DNA of 64,000 bases from Hydrogenophaga sp. (GCF_030651625.1 NZ_JAUSCF010000031.1:186001-250000), one strand, 5' to 3'. Shown: positions 20,283 to 32,798, numbered from the stretch's first letter. A program made the numbers and translations. Notes: generated from the sequence alone by a model not told the origin.

Positions 20283-21442
20283 GCAAAGAATTCAAAGCCG
20301 TGGACGGCATTCGAGAGACGCTTGCAACGATCATCAGGCGCTGTCTCGTGGTCGGAGGTGCAGCAGTGCTTGTGGCATGTTCGTCCGGACCCGAAAAGCC
20401 GAAGCCCGAACCGCTTCCCCCGGTGACTGCCCTGATTGGCGTCCAGCAGGCGTGGAGTGCGCAAGTGGGTGACTCGTCGGCTTCCGTTGCACCCTTCGCC
20501 GTGGAAGGTCGCGTGTACGTGGCATCGTCTGCCGGTACAGTGGCTGCGCTCGATGCGGCGACCGGGCAGGATGTCTGGCGAATCAACCTGGGCACCTCCA
20601 TCGCGGCCGGTGTCGGCTCCGATGGTGAGACCGCAGCGGTTGTCACGCGGGGCAATGAACTGGTGGCGATCAACAGTGGCAAGGAGCTTTGGCGGGTGCG
20701 CTTGCCAGCCCGGACCTTCACTGCACCGCTGGTGGCTGGAAAAAGGGTGTTTGTGCTGATGGCCGACCGGACGGTATTGGCTTTCGATGGCCAGAGCGGC
20801 ACCAGATTGTGGAGCCAGTCCCGCACAGCCGAACCTCTCGTACTCAGCCAGGGAGGCGTCTTGCTGGCGGTCGGGGACACCTTGGTTGCGGGTTTGTCTG
20901 GCCGTCTGGTTGGCTTGAATCCGCTCAATGGATCGGTCCGCTGGGAGGCGCCTGTTGGCAGTTCGCGGGGGACGAATGAGGTTGAACGTCTGGTGGACCT
21001 CGTGGGGCCTGCCAGCCGGGTGGGCAACAGCGTGTGTGTGCGTGCCTACAGCGCTGCCGTGGGCTGCGTCGATACGCTGCGTGGGGCAGCCGCCTGGGTC
21101 CGCCCGGCGCGAGGTATCGTTGGGGTGCATGGCGATGAAAGTCGTGTCTTTGGTGTTGAGGCCAATGGCCGGGTTCAAGCCTGGATACGGAGTTCGGGAG
21201 AACCTGCATGGAACTCCGATCGGTTGCTCCATCGCAGTCTGGGTGCGCCTCTGGCAGTCGGGCGAGTGGTTGTCATTGGCGACAGCCTCGGAACGGTCCA
21301 CGTGCTTTCTCGGGAGGATGGCACCGAAATGAACCGGCTTTCTACCGACGGTTCACCCATTTTGATGGCTCCAATCATGGCCAACAATTTGTTGGTGGTC
21401 CAAACCCGCAATGGCGGCGTTTATGCCTGGCGTCCGCAATAG
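20279..21442 (+). CDS. bamB: Outer membrane protein assembly factor BamB
   Basis: Lipoprotein of the BAM complex with a PQQ-like eight-bladed beta-propeller. 387 residues: a signal peptide with lipobox (VLVACSSG, Cys34), then propeller repeats with the recurring AxDAATGxxxWR pattern (ALDAATGQDVWR, AINSGKELWRVRL, AFDGQSGTRLWSQS, GLNPLNGSVRWE). The start is TTG at 20279, supported by GGAGGT six bases upstream (20267-20272) and a four-base overlap with yfgM. Another BAM part, bamD, is at 9134. Confidence 0.94.
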   Translation: MSKEFKAVDGIRETLATIIRRCLVVGGAAVLVACSSGPEKPKPEPLPPVTALIGVQQAWSAQVGDSSASVAPFAVEGRVYVASSAGTVAALDAATGQDVWRINLGTSIAAGVGSDGETAAVVTRGNELVAINSGKELWRVRLPARTFTAPLVAGKRVFVLMADRTVLAFDGQSGTRLWSQSRTAEPLVLSQGGVLLAVGDTLVAGLSGRLVGLNPLNGSVRWEAPVGSSRGTNEVERLVDLVGPASRVGNSVCVRAYSAAVGCVDTLRGAAAWVRPARGIVGVHGDESRVFGVEANGRVQAWIRSSGEPAWNSDRLLHRSLGAPLAVGRVVVIGDSLGTVHVLSREDGTEMNRLSTDGSPILMAPIMANNLLVVQTRNGGVYAWRPQ

Positions 21443-21493
21443 TGACCCTTTTAAGTCCCCGAATTTTGCGGTTCTGAACGAAAGCTGTTGCCC

Positions 21494-22828
21494 TTGAAAC
21501 CCGTCATCGCCCTGGTGGGCCGCCCGAATGTGGGCAAGTCCACTCTGTTCAATCGTCTGACGAGTTCACGCGACGCCATCGTGGCCGACTTTGCCGGGCT
21601 CACCCGAGATCGGCACTATGGCAACGGTCGACTGGGCTCCCGCGAGTACATCGTGATCGACACCGGGGGCTTCGAACCCGATGCCAGCGAGGGCATTTAC
21701 CGGGAAATGGCCAAGCAAACCCGGCAAGCGGTGGCCGAGTCGGATGTGGTGATTTTTGTGGTCGATGCACGTGCAGGCATCAGCTCGCAGGATCATGAAA
21801 TAGCCCAGTATTTGCGCAAGCTGGGAAAACCGACCGTCTTGGCGGCCAACAAGGCGGAGGGCATGACGCAGGGGCTTCAGCTGGTTGAGTTCTTTGAACT
21901 TGGCCTGGGAGAGGTGTTGCCGGTATCAAGTGCACACGGACAGGGTGTTCGTTCCATGCTTGAAATGGCACTGGAACGCATACCCGGCCTGCCTCCTGAA
22001 GATGAGGAAGCGACCGAGCCTGAGCCGGGTGTGATTCGGCTGGCTGTGGCGGGGCGTCCCAATGTGGGCAAGTCCACATTGATCAACGCTTGGCTGGGAG
22101 AGGAGCGCCTCGTGGCCTTTGACCTGCCAGGCACGACGCGCGACGCCATTGCGGTGCCCTTTGAGCGTTCTGGCCAGAAATACGAGCTCATTGATACCGC
22201 AGGGATCAGACGCAAAGGCCGGGTTTTTGAAGCCATCGAAAAATTCTCGGTGGTCAAGACATTGCAAGCCATTGAAAATGCCCATGTGGTGTTGCTTTTG
22301 CTGGATGCAACTCAGGGTGTGACAGACCAGGACGCCCACATTGCTGGCTACATTCTTGAAAGCGGGCGCGCTGTCGTGCTTGCAATCAACAAATGGGACG
22401 CCGTTGACGCCTATCAGCGTGAGCAGATTGAACGCCAGATCGAGACGCGACTGGCATTCCTGAAATTTGCTTCATTGCACTTGATTTCTGCCCAGAAGCG
22501 GCAGGGGTTGGGTCCTGTGTGGAAATCCATTACGCAGGCGCACACCTCTGCAATGCGGAAAATGTCCACCCCGGTACTGACCCGACTATTGATGGAGGCT
22601 GTCGCATTTCAGGCGCCTCAGCGCTCGGGCATGTTTCGGCCCAAAATGCGCTACGCCCATCAGGGCGGCATGAATCCGCCCGTGATTGTGATCCATGGCA
22701 ACTCACTGGAAAATGTGCCTGATGCTTACAAGCGTTTTCTTGAGGGACGTTTTCGCAAGGCTTTTGACTTGGTCGGCACGCCCCTGCGCATCGAATTCAA
22801 GACATCCACCAACCCTTACAAGGAATAG
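21494..22828 (+). CDS. der: Ribosome biogenesis GTPase Der (EngA)
   Basis: Double-GTPase needed for 50S subunit maturation. About 444 residues with two G domains, each with a P-loop ([12 protein letters not shown] near residue 8 and [12 protein letters not shown] near 185) and NKxD-type motifs (AANKAEG, AINKWDA), and a C-terminal KH-like domain ending [17 protein letters not shown]. Only TTG starts fit the N-terminus: TTG 21494 gives the family-like MKPVIALVG, and TTG 21488 adds two residues. This is the second consecutive TTG-initiated gene. Confidence 0.95.
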   Translation: MKPVIALVGRPNVGKSTLFNRLTSSRDAIVADFAGLTRDRHYGNGRLGSREYIVIDTGGFEPDASEGIYREMAKQTRQAVAESDVVIFVVDARAGISSQDHEIAQYLRKLGKPTVLAANKAEGMTQGLQLVEFFELGLGEVLPVSSAHGQGVRSMLEMALERIPGLPPEDEEATEPEPGVIRLAVAGRPNVGKSTLINAWLGEERLVAFDLPGTTRDAIAVPFERSGQKYELIDTAGIRRKGRVFEAIEKFSVVKTLQAIENAHVVLLLLDATQGVTDQDAHIAGYILESGRAVVLAINKWDAVDAYQREQIERQIETRLAFLKFASLHLISAQKRQGLGPVWKSITQAHTSAMRKMSTPVLTRLLMEAVAFQAPQRSGMFRPKMRYAHQGGMNPPVIVIHGNSLENVPDAYKRFLEGRFRKAFDLVGTPLRIEFKTSTNPYKE

Positions 22829-22905
22829 CCTCCTTTTGCCGTCGCAAGGACGGTCGTGTGGTAAGGTCTAAGACCCAATAAAACTCTCTGAACACGGAGC
22901 ATATC

Positions 22906-23157
22906 GTGAGCAACAACAAAGGCCAACTCTTGCAAGACCCTTTCCTCAACCAGCTGAGGCGGGAGCACGTCCCCGTGTCGATCTACCTGGTCAATGGCAT
23001 CAAGCTGCAGGGTCAGATTGAATCTTTCGACCAGTATGTGGTCCTGCTCCGGAACACGGTGACTCAAATGGTATACAAGCATGCCATTTCGACCATCGTG
23101 CCTGGGCGGCCGATGCAGTTCTCTGCGGCACCTACAGACGAAGCACCAGCTTCTTGA
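22906..23157 (+). CDS. hfq: RNA chaperone Hfq
   Basis: Hexameric Sm-like RNA chaperone that pairs small RNAs with mRNAs. 83 residues: Sm1 ([28 protein letters not shown]) and Sm2 with the YKHAIST motif, then a short acidic tail. GTG start, preceded by CGGAGC. It lies between der and hflX; in E. coli hfq precedes hflX-hflK-hflC, the same order as here. Confidence 0.97.
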   Translation: MSNNKGQLLQDPFLNQLRREHVPVSIYLVNGIKLQGQIESFDQYVVLLRNTVTQMVYKHAISTIVPGRPMQFSAAPTDEAPAS

Positions 23158-23236
23158 TGTCGCTTGAGAAATCCGCCGGACCTGAATTCGGCGACTCGGT
23201 CACCATGGCGGCTCTCGGACCGACTTGAGGACCGAC

Positions 23237-24421
23237 ATGAATCAGCCAACGCCACTGTCAACTCCCACACCCCGGGTCATTTTGGTGGGTGTGGATCTGG
23301 GTGCCTCGAACTTCGACGGCGACCTGCAGGAGTTGGGATTGCTCGCCAAAACGGCGGGTTACGAGGTCGTTGAGCGTGTGGCTTGCAAGCGCCGTGCACC
23401 GGATCCGGCCTTGTTTGTGGGATCCGGTAAGGCCGACGAGATCAAGCAGCTGGCACAGGCGACGGGTGCATCCGAGGTTTTGTTTGACCAGGCCCTCAGT
23501 CCGGCACAACAGCGCAACCTTGAACACCATCTGGGCATGCCGGTCAATGACCGCATCCTGCTGATACTTGAAATCTTTGCACAACGGGCAAGGAGCCACG
23601 AGGGCAAACTGCAGGTTGAACTGGCGCGGCTTCAGTACCTCTCCACACGTCTGGTCCGCAGGTGGTCGCACCTGGAGCGTCAAAGCGGTGGTATCGGGAT
23701 GCGGGGCGGCCCGGGTGAAACCCAGATTGAGCTCGATCGACGCATGATCGGCGACGCTATCAAGCGCATCAAGGAGCGGCTCGTCAAGGTCAAGAAGCAG
23801 CGAGCCACGCAGCGACGCCAGAGAGAGCGCAGGGATGCGTTCACGATCTCCCTGGTGGGTTACACCAACGCGGGAAAGTCCTCACTTTTCAATGCGCTCG
23901 TCAAGGCGCGGGCCTACGCAGCAGATCAGCTTTTCGCCACGCTGGACACCACCACACGGCAGCTCTACCTTGGCGATGCAGGCCGAACGGTTTCTTTGTC
24001 GGACACAGTGGGTTTCATTCGAAATCTGCCACATGGCCTGGTTGATGCCTTCGCCGCCACATTGCAGGAGTCGATAGATGCGGATCTTCTGCTGCATGTC
24101 GTCGATGCATCCAATCCCTCCTTCACTGAGCAGATTGCGGCTGTACAAGGCGTGTTGAAAGACATTGGTGCCGATGCTGTCCCCCAGATACTCGTCTTCA
24201 ACAAGCTGGACGCGATGCATCCAGACTCACTTCCTTTGGCCACGCAAGATGTGATGGAACTCGATGGCAAACCCACAGATCGAATCTACGTGAGTGCGCT
24301 CAGCGGAGACGGGATGAGTCGCCTGCGAGCAATGCTTGCTCAACGGGTGGCGCAGGGCTCGCGTGCGAATGAGGACAATACCCTGGGGGAGTTCGCCGGT
24401 ATCGGCGATGCACCTCTGTGA
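23237..24421 (+). CDS. hflX: Ribosome-associated GTPase HflX
   Basis: GTPase that binds the 50S subunit and rescues or splits stalled ribosomes under stress. 394 residues: an N-terminal HflX domain ([31 protein letters not shown]), the glycine-rich RQSGGIGMRGGPGETQIELDRR, a coiled region rich in Lys/Arg, then the G domain with VGYTNAGKSSLFN, DTVGFIRNLP and FNKLD. The ATG at 23237 is chosen over an upstream TTG at 23225. It precedes hflK and hflC. Confidence 0.95.
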   Translation: MNQPTPLSTPTPRVILVGVDLGASNFDGDLQELGLLAKTAGYEVVERVACKRRAPDPALFVGSGKADEIKQLAQATGASEVLFDQALSPAQQRNLEHHLGMPVNDRILLILEIFAQRARSHEGKLQVELARLQYLSTRLVRRWSHLERQSGGIGMRGGPGETQIELDRRMIGDAIKRIKERLVKVKKQRATQRRQRERRDAFTISLVGYTNAGKSSLFNALVKARAYAADQLFATLDTTTRQLYLGDAGRTVSLSDTVGFIRNLPHGLVDAFAATLQESIDADLLLHVVDASNPSFTEQIAAVQGVLKDIGADAVPQILVFNKLDAMHPDSLPLATQDVMELDGKPTDRIYVSALSGDGMSRLRAMLAQRVAQGSRANEDNTLGEFAGIGDAPL

Positions 24422-24466
24422 TTAGGCACAATGTGATGGTTTTGAATTGAAAAAAGTTGGCAAGAC

Positions 24467-25834
24467 ATGGACGTGAATTTGCAACCGCGTGACCGCGGGT
24501 CGGAAAATGTGGCTCGCCGCCGTGGCTGGCTCTCGCGCTTGGGTGTGTTCAACCTCAACGATCCCAGGTGGGGCCGGGATGACGACCCATCGCGCAGTGG
24601 CGGGGACAGCAATGAAGATCGCCAGCCACAACGGGATCAGCGCCCGAAGGGGCAGGGTCCTAATCAGGGACCTCCTGACCTGGATGAGCTCTGGCGCGAC
24701 TTCAATCGCAAGCTGGGTGGCTTGCTTGGAAACAAGGGTGGTTCCGGCGGCGGACAAGGTGGTGGTGGTGGCGGCGGGTTGCCTGGATTCAATCCCAACC
24801 CCAAAGCGACGGGTATCGGTGTCGGTCTGATCGCTGCGGTTGCGGCGTTGATCTGGCTGGGTACCGGATTTTTCATCGTTCAGGAAGCCCAGCAGGCCGT
24901 CATCACGCAGTTCGGCAAATACCACAGCACAGTTGGAGCGGGCTTCAACTGGCGGTTGCCTTACCCCATTCAGCGGCATGAAACGGTGTTTGTGACCCAG
25001 TTGCGGTCTGTGGATGTGGGGCGCGACAACATCGTACCGGCCACAGGTTTGCGCGAGTCGTCGATGCTGACGGAAGACGAGAACATCGTCGACATCAAAT
25101 TTGTCGTTCAATACCGCCTGAACGACGCACGTGCATTCCTTTTCGAGAGTCGGGATCCTGATGCGGCGGTACTGAAGGCTGCTGAGACTGCCGTTCGCGA
25201 GGTGGTCGGCAAAATGAAAATGGACGCCGTGCTCGCTGAAGAGCGTGACCAGATCGCCCCCCGTGTGCGCGCCCTCATGCAAACCATTCTGGACCGGTAC
25301 AAGGTGGGTATCGACGTCGTGGGTGTGAATCTGCAGCAAGGCGGCGTTCGTCCACCAGAGCAGGTTCAGGCCGCATTTGACGATGTGCTCAGGGCTGGCC
25401 AGGAGCGTGAACGGGCCAAGAACGAAGCCGAGGCTTATGCCAACGACGTGGTGCCTCGTGCCCGTGGTGCTGCTTCCCGACTGACTGAAGAAGCCGAAGG
25501 CTATCGTGCCCGGATTGTGGCTCAGGCAGAGGGTGATTCGCAACGCTTCCGCTCGGTCCTGGATGAATACCAGAAGGCGCCGCAGGTCACCCGGGAGCGC
25601 ATGTATGTCGATGCCATGCAGGAGATCTACAGCAACGTCACCAAGGTGCTGGTGGACTCCAAGTCAGGTTCCAATCTGCTCTATTTGCCCCTCGACAAAA
25701 TCATGCAGATGTCCGGTCAAGGCCCTTCGGCCGCCGCGCAGGGTTCACCCACGACCTTGCCTCCGCCGGCCTCCACGCCGGCCACTCGCAGTCTTGACAA
25801 CGCTGCTCGCTCGCGTGAGCGAGAAAGCCGCTAG
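24467..25834 (+). CDS. hflK: FtsH protease modulator HflK
   Basis: Membrane SPFH/prohibitin-type protein that with HflC forms a cage around the FtsH protease. 455 residues: a Gly-, Asp- and Arg-rich cytoplasmic N-terminus including a poly-Gly run near residue 100, one transmembrane helix (about 112-136), the SPFH domain, a Glu/Ala-rich coiled coil (RARGAASRLTEEAEGYRARIVAQAEGD), and a Pro/Ser-rich tail ending in several Arg. hflC follows after 38 bases. Confidence 0.94.
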   Translation: MDVNLQPRDRGSENVARRRGWLSRLGVFNLNDPRWGRDDDPSRSGGDSNEDRQPQRDQRPKGQGPNQGPPDLDELWRDFNRKLGGLLGNKGGSGGGQGGGGGGGLPGFNPNPKATGIGVGLIAAVAALIWLGTGFFIVQEAQQAVITQFGKYHSTVGAGFNWRLPYPIQRHETVFVTQLRSVDVGRDNIVPATGLRESSMLTEDENIVDIKFVVQYRLNDARAFLFESRDPDAAVLKAAETAVREVVGKMKMDAVLAEERDQIAPRVRALMQTILDRYKVGIDVVGVNLQQGGVRPPEQVQAAFDDVLRAGQERERAKNEAEAYANDVVPRARGAASRLTEEAEGYRARIVAQAEGDSQRFRSVLDEYQKAPQVTRERMYVDAMQEIYSNVTKVLVDSKSGSNLLYLPLDKIMQMSGQGPSAAAQGSPTTLPPPASTPATRSLDNAARSRERESR

Positions 25835-25872
25835 ATGGATCGGCGAGTACCCGTGAATAAAGAGCAAGCGCT

Positions 25873-26763
25873 ATGAACAAACTGGGTTTTATCCTTACGT
25901 CCTTTTTCGTGGCACTCGCGATCGCGAGTTCCATGTTGTTTGTGGTCGATCAGCGCCAGTTTGGCGTGGTTTTCCAGCTCGGGCAGATCAAGCAGGTGGT
26001 GACCGAGCCGGGCCTCAACTTCAAGCTCCCGCCACCTTTTCAAAACGTGTCCTACATTGACAAACGTCTTCTGACACTGGAAAGTACGGACACCGAACCC
26101 ACCCTGACCGCAGAGAAGCAACGGGTGGTCATCGACTGGTTCGTGCGGTGGCGCATCAGCGATCCCCAAGCCTACATTCGCAATGTCGGTATCAACGAGC
26201 GGGCAGGGGCTCTGCAGCTAAACCGCGTGGTGCGAAACTCCTTCCAGCAGGAAGTGAACAAGCGCACGGTGAACGAGTTGTTGTCAACACGACGCGAAGA
26301 ACTCATGGCCGATGTCAAGCGCGATGTGCTGGCGGCTGTCCGGGGCGCTGACCAACCTTGGGGGATGGACGTGGTCGATGTCCGCATCACCCGTGTGGAC
26401 TACGCTGAAAGCATCACGCGTGCGGTTTACGACCGGATGGAGGCCGAGCGCAAGCGGGTGGCCAACGAGTTGCGCTCCACCGGTTTCGCAGAGGGTGAAA
26501 AGATCCGTGCTGATGCAGACCGGCAGCGCGAGGTGATCGTGTCAGAGGCGTACCGTGATGCCCAGCGCATCAAGGGTGAGGGTGACGGGCAGGCTGCGGC
26601 GACATTTGCAGAGGCGTTTGGGCGCGATCCTGCATTTGCCCAGTTTTACCGAAGCCTGGATGCCTACAAGGCCAGTTTTTCCGGGAAATCTGACGTGTTG
26701 GTCGTCGATCCTTCGTCGGACTTCTTCAAGGCGCTTCGCAGCAGCAACGTCGCCCCACGTTGA
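25873..26763 (+). CDS. hflC: FtsH protease modulator HflC
   Basis: Partner of HflK in the FtsH-associated complex. 296 residues: an N-terminal transmembrane anchor (LGFILTSFFVALAIASSMLFVV), an SPFH domain (VDQRQFGVVFQLGQIKQVVTEPGLNFKLP), a helical region (ERKRVANELRSTGFAEGEKIRADADRQREVIVSEAYRDAQ), and a C-terminus with the DVLVVDPSSDFFK segment common to HflC proteins. It is directly after hflK and just before a small DUF2065 gene, as is typical. Confidence 0.95.
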   Translation: MNKLGFILTSFFVALAIASSMLFVVDQRQFGVVFQLGQIKQVVTEPGLNFKLPPPFQNVSYIDKRLLTLESTDTEPTLTAEKQRVVIDWFVRWRISDPQAYIRNVGINERAGALQLNRVVRNSFQQEVNKRTVNELLSTRREELMADVKRDVLAAVRGADQPWGMDVVDVRITRVDYAESITRAVYDRMEAERKRVANELRSTGFAEGEKIRADADRQREVIVSEAYRDAQRIKGEGDGQAAATFAEAFGRDPAFAQFYRSLDAYKASFSGKSDVLVVDPSSDFFKALRSSNVAPR

Positions 26764-26775
26764 GGGCGTGTGCCC

Positions 26776-26961
26776 ATGATCGAGGTGTTCTGGGCAGCGT
26801 TTGCACTCGTTCTCATATTGGAGGGCTTGCTGCCCTTCATCACGCCTCGGGGGTGGAGACGCATGTTTGGCGAAATGCTGAAAATGCGCGACGGTCAGAT
26901 CCGGTTCTTCGGATTGATTTCTCTGGTTTCCGGAACCTTGCTGTGGTTGTGGGTCACCTGA
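26776..26961 (+). CDS. DUF2065 (YjeT-like) small membrane protein
   Basis: 61 residues with two hydrophobic helices (FWAAFALVLILEGLLPFI and FFGLISLVSGTLLWLWV) around a short basic stretch (TPRGWRRMFGEMLKM). This pattern, and the position right after hflC, match the DUF2065/YjeT family, whose function is unknown. An ATG at 26776 is used; a GTG at 26770 would add two residues. It starts only 12 bases after the hflC stop. Confidence 0.85.
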   Translation: MIEVFWAAFALVLILEGLLPFITPRGWRRMFGEMLKMRDGQIRFFGLISLVSGTLLWLWVT

Positions 26962-27068
26962 AGCCGTCAACAGGCTGCCGGTGAATCCACAATTGCCTCG
27001 CCAACCGCACGTGCGCGCGGTTTAGCATGGGCGCGGCCAGTAAAATTCCCCTTTTAATTTTCCTCAAA

Positions 27069-29647
<2,579 letters not shown>

Positions 29648-29705
29648 TGGTCGGTCACCCGACTATCGTGCAGAATTCAAAACTCAGACCTCTCCCGGAG
29701 CCTAC

Positions 29706-30230
29706 ATGCTGACCGAAGACGGCAAACACCTCTACGTTTCTTACGACGAATACCACAACCTGATCGAAAAACTGGCGCTCAAGGTCTACCAGTCGGGCTG
29801 GGAATTCGACACCATCCTTTGTCTGGCCAGGGGTGGCATGCGGCCCGGGGACATACTTTCTCGCATTTTTGACGTGCCGCTGGCGATCATGTCGACCAGT
29901 TCCTACCGCGCCGAAGCAGGCAAGCAACAGGGGCAGTTGGACATCGCGCGGTACATCACCACACCCAGAGGCGAGATAGCAGGCAAGGTGTTGCTGGTGG
30001 ACGACCTGGCCGATTCGGGTGTCACGCTCCAGGCGGTGATCAAGATGTTGAAAACCAACTACGCGCCAATCACCGAGCTGCGCAGCGCTGTGATCTGGAC
30101 GAAGCAGCTCTCCACCTTCACGCCTGACTATTCCGTTGAATTTTTGCCTACGAATCCCTGGATCCACCAACCCTTTGAGGGCTACGATGCGCTGAGACCG
30201 GCGCAATTGTTGGAAAAATGGAAGCTTTGA
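29706..30230 (+). CDS. Purine phosphoribosyltransferase (hypoxanthine/xanthine/guanine type)
   Basis: PRTase of 174 residues; the PRPP-binding loop is VLLVDDLADSGVTL (about 98-111), and the flexible-loop region MSTSSYRAEAGKQQG fits a salvage enzyme. The substrate is probably xanthine, guanine or hypoxanthine, based on its position after purA and its resemblance to Gpt-like proteins; the exact base cannot be told from sequence. The ATG at 29706 follows CGGAGC. Confidence 0.85.
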   Translation: MLTEDGKHLYVSYDEYHNLIEKLALKVYQSGWEFDTILCLARGGMRPGDILSRIFDVPLAIMSTSSYRAEAGKQQGQLDIARYITTPRGEIAGKVLLVDDLADSGVTLQAVIKMLKTNYAPITELRSAVIWTKQLSTFTPDYSVEFLPTNPWIHQPFEGYDALRPAQLLEKWKL

Positions 30231-30235
30231 GCTGA

Positions 30236-31432
30236 ATGAGCGACTCCCTCAATACCCAGCTGATTCACCATCCTTACAGCCCACCCGTGGGGTTTGAAGC
30301 CGTGGCGCCGGGCGTGCACAAGGCGTCCACAGTGCTGTTTCCCAACGTTCGAGCCCTTCGCACGCAGGAGTGGAAAGACAAGAGCGGCTACACCTACGGG
30401 CTGCACGGCACGCCCACCACGTTCACGCTGGAAGAGCGCATCGCCACGCTGGAAGGCGGCCGTTTTTGCGTTCTTGCACCCAGCGGGCTTTCGGCCGTGG
30501 CCTTGGTTGACATGGCGTTTCTCCGGCAAGGGGATGAGCTGCTGATCCCTGACAACGCCTACGGTCCTGGCAAAGCTTTTGCCGAAGGCGAGCTCAAGGC
30601 ATGGGGTATTTCGCATCGCTACTTCGATGCCATGAATCCGGCCGACCTGGCATCCAGATTGAGTCCCGCGACACGTATGGTCTGGCTGGAGGCACCGGGC
30701 TCCATCACGCTCGAGTTCCCTGATGTGCCTGCGCTGACCGAGGTGGTGCGCCAGGCCAATCGCCAGCGTGGCGCTTCAGAGCGCCCGATCATCACGGCGT
30801 TCGACAACACCTGGGGTGCCGGCATTGCGTTCAATGCGTTCGATCTGGGTGTCGATGTGTGCATGCAGGCCCTCACCAAGTACCCCAGCGGGGGTGCCGA
30901 TGTGCTGATGGGCTCAGTGGTGACGCGGGAAGAACAACTGCACCAGGCCGTGTTGATGACCCACATGAGGCTGGGTTTGGGCGTGGGCGCGAACGATGCA
31001 GAGTTGGTGCTGCGTGGGCTCAATTCGATCGGCGTGCGTTACCACGCCCAGGATGCCACCACACGGGACCTCGCCGCGTGGATGCAACAACAGCCCGGGG
31101 TGGTCAAAGTGCTTCACCCTGCCATGCCGGACTCGCCCGGCCATCATGTCTGGCGCAGAGACGCCCGAGCTGCGGCCTGCCTGTTCAGCGCGGTCTTTGA
31201 CGAATCGATTGCCCAGGACCGCATCGATGCCTTCTGCGATGCACTACAACTGTTTCGACTGGGCTGGAGTTGGGCGGGGCCCATCAGCCTGTGTGCTCCA
31301 TACAACGTGTCTTCCATTCGCACCGCGCCTTGGCCCTACAAGGGTGGGTTGGTGCGGTTCGCCGTCGGGCTTGAAGCCGCAGAAGATCTGCGAGCCGATC
31401 TGGCGCAGGCGCTGCCTGCGCTGACCGCCTGA
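30236..31432 (+). CDS. metC: Cystathionine beta-lyase/gamma-synthase-family PLP enzyme
   Basis: 398-residue Cys/Met-metabolism PLP enzyme. The family core is clear: YGLHGTPTTFTLEERIATLEGG, FCVLAPSGLSAVALVDMAFLRQGDELLIPDNAYGP, VWLEAPGSITLEFPDV, FDNTWGAG, and the PLP-lysine segment ALTKYPSGGADVLMGSV. Cystathionine beta-lyase (cystathionine to homocysteine) is the most likely assignment, but related lyases cannot be excluded. It starts six bases after the phosphoribosyltransferase stop, so it may be co-transcribed. Confidence 0.85.
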   Translation: MSDSLNTQLIHHPYSPPVGFEAVAPGVHKASTVLFPNVRALRTQEWKDKSGYTYGLHGTPTTFTLEERIATLEGGRFCVLAPSGLSAVALVDMAFLRQGDELLIPDNAYGPGKAFAEGELKAWGISHRYFDAMNPADLASRLSPATRMVWLEAPGSITLEFPDVPALTEVVRQANRQRGASERPIITAFDNTWGAGIAFNAFDLGVDVCMQALTKYPSGGADVLMGSVVTREEQLHQAVLMTHMRLGLGVGANDAELVLRGLNSIGVRYHAQDATTRDLAAWMQQQPGVVKVLHPAMPDSPGHHVWRRDARAAACLFSAVFDESIAQDRIDAFCDALQLFRLGWSWAGPISLCAPYNVSSIRTAPWPYKGGLVRFAVGLEAAEDLRADLAQALPALTA

Positions 31433-31463
31433 TCCCCTTTCCACTCTCCAAAGAAAGACAGTT

Positions 31464-31667
31464 TTGGCCACTCCCAATTACGGATTTGAAAAACGCCAGC
31501 GCGAACTCGCCAAAAAGAAGAAAAAGGAAGAAAAGCTCAGGGCCAAGGCAGCGGGCAAGCGCCCCGATGGCAGTGATGCATCCGAAGGTGATGCCTCTGA
31601 GGGACAAGAACAGAGCAGCGCAGAGGGCGAAGCGCCTGGAAGCATTGAGCCCGGTAGCGCAGCTTGA
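31464..31667 (+). CDS. Small Lys/Glu-rich conserved protein
   Basis: 67 residues from TTG at 31464, starting MATPNYGFEKRQRELAKKKK followed by more Lys/Glu, then an acidic, Ser/Gly/Glu-rich tail. I recognise this N-terminus as a conserved betaproteobacterial hypothetical; no function is known to me. The Lys-rich stretch suggests nucleic-acid binding, but that is inference. The only start in frame is TTG, with AAAGAAAGA upstream at 31451-31459. It sits 31 bases after metC and converges with mnmH. Confidence 0.65.
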   Translation: MATPNYGFEKRQRELAKKKKKEEKLRAKAAGKRPDGSDASEGDASEGQEQSSAEGEAPGSIEPGSAA

Positions 31668-31721
31668 ACGAGGACGGTGCGCTCCGGCCTCATGCTCAGT
31701 GAAGGCGAGCGCATCCGGGTG

Positions 31722-32798
31722 TCAGTTCACCACCTCTTCAGATTCACGAGCAATGAGGGCAGTTGCTGTTCCTGCAAATGATGCCGGGGTCCGGTCGGGT
31801 AGTTCCATGGGCAACGCGTGCGGAAACTGCTTGAAGTTTCTTTCGATGGACTGAGCGTACATGGGGTCATAGTGGTGGTTCAGCAGCTCCTGCACGACCC
31901 AGGGCGTTTGGCCCGCATGGACCTTGGCGATCCAGTCTGACACCACCGCCTTGCCACGAAGCTCTGTCAGCGCCTCCAGGCGCGCGCAGAAATGCGCGGG
32001 CTCCTGAACAAAAAAGTCGTAGTCTTCCAGTAGCAGGGCAACCCGCTCTGGATCGCTGAGGCGCAGGTCCACACACGGACTGTTGCGCATGGCCTCCATC
32101 AGGCCGTCAGGCACCCGAAGGTTGCCCACCTTCTTGCTCTCACTCTCCACATACACGACTCGCGAAGGATCGAACTGGCGCAAGGCCTGCCAAACCAGGC
32201 TGTCAAAGCGTTTTTGGCTGGGTTGGGCCCGGCCAGGAATGTGACCAAGGACAGAGCTTCGGTGCGCCGCCAGGGCTTCCAGGTCGAGCACCTGCGCTCC
32301 CTGTGCAACCAGGGCATGCAGCAACCGGGTCTTCCCGCTTCCTGTGGGGCCACAGATCACCCTGAAGGCAAAACGCGGTGCGCTTCGTGCAAGATCTTCC
32401 ACCAGGGCGGCACGCCAGGCCTTGTAGCCCCCTTCAATGAGCGTCACCTGGAAGCCGATGGCACCAAGAATGGTGGCCAGGGCGCCACTTCGGTTCCCGC
32501 CACGCCAGCAGTACACCAGCGGTTTCCAATCCCTTGATTTGTCGATTACCTCGCGCTCGATGTGCGCCGCGATGTTTTTTGCCGCCAGCGCGGCTCCCCG
32601 CTTCTTTGCTTCAAACGCATTGACCTGTTTGTACATGGTGCCAATGGCGATGCGTTCTGTGTTGTTCAGTGTTGGCCAGTTCACCGCTCCGGGTACGTGG
32701 TCCAGTGCGTGTTCGTCCTCGGACCTGGCATCGATGATGGTGTGAAAATCATCCAGGCGAGCAATCGCATCGCAAGCAGACAGTGTGAAGACAGGCAT
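31722..32798 (-). CDS. mnmH: tRNA 2-selenouridine/geranyl-2-thiouridine synthase
   Basis: MnmH (SelU, YbbB) replaces sulfur by selenium, via a geranylated intermediate, in wobble uridine of some tRNAs. 358 residues: an N-terminal rhodanese domain with the catalytic Cys in VYCWRGGNRSGA (about residue 97) and a P-loop domain with GPTGSGKTRLL (about 149). It lies next to the TesA-like/YbbA-like pair, genes that are also near ybbB in E. coli. selD, the selenophosphate donor gene, is not in the window. Confidence 0.92.
   Translation of the reverse strand: MPVFTLSACDAIARLDDFHTIIDARSEDEHALDHVPGAVNWPTLNNTERIAIGTMYKQVNAFEAKKRGAALAAKNIAAHIEREVIDKSRDWKPLVYCWRGGNRSGALATILGAIGFQVTLIEGGYKAWRAALVEDLARSAPRFAFRVICGPTGSGKTRLLHALVAQGAQVLDLEALAAHRSSVLGHIPGRAQPSQKRFDSLVWQALRQFDPSRVVYVESESKKVGNLRVPDGLMEAMRNSPCVDLRLSDPERVALLLEDYDFFVQEPAHFCARLEALTELRGKAVVSDWIAKVHAGQTPWVVQELLNHHYDPMYAQSIERNFKQFPHALPMELPDRTPASFAGTATALIARESEEVVN

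Noticed and set aside
31678..31712. GCGCTC/GAGCGC inverted repeat between the small Lys-rich gene and mnmH
   Set aside because: The loop is over 20 bases and there is no T-tract.
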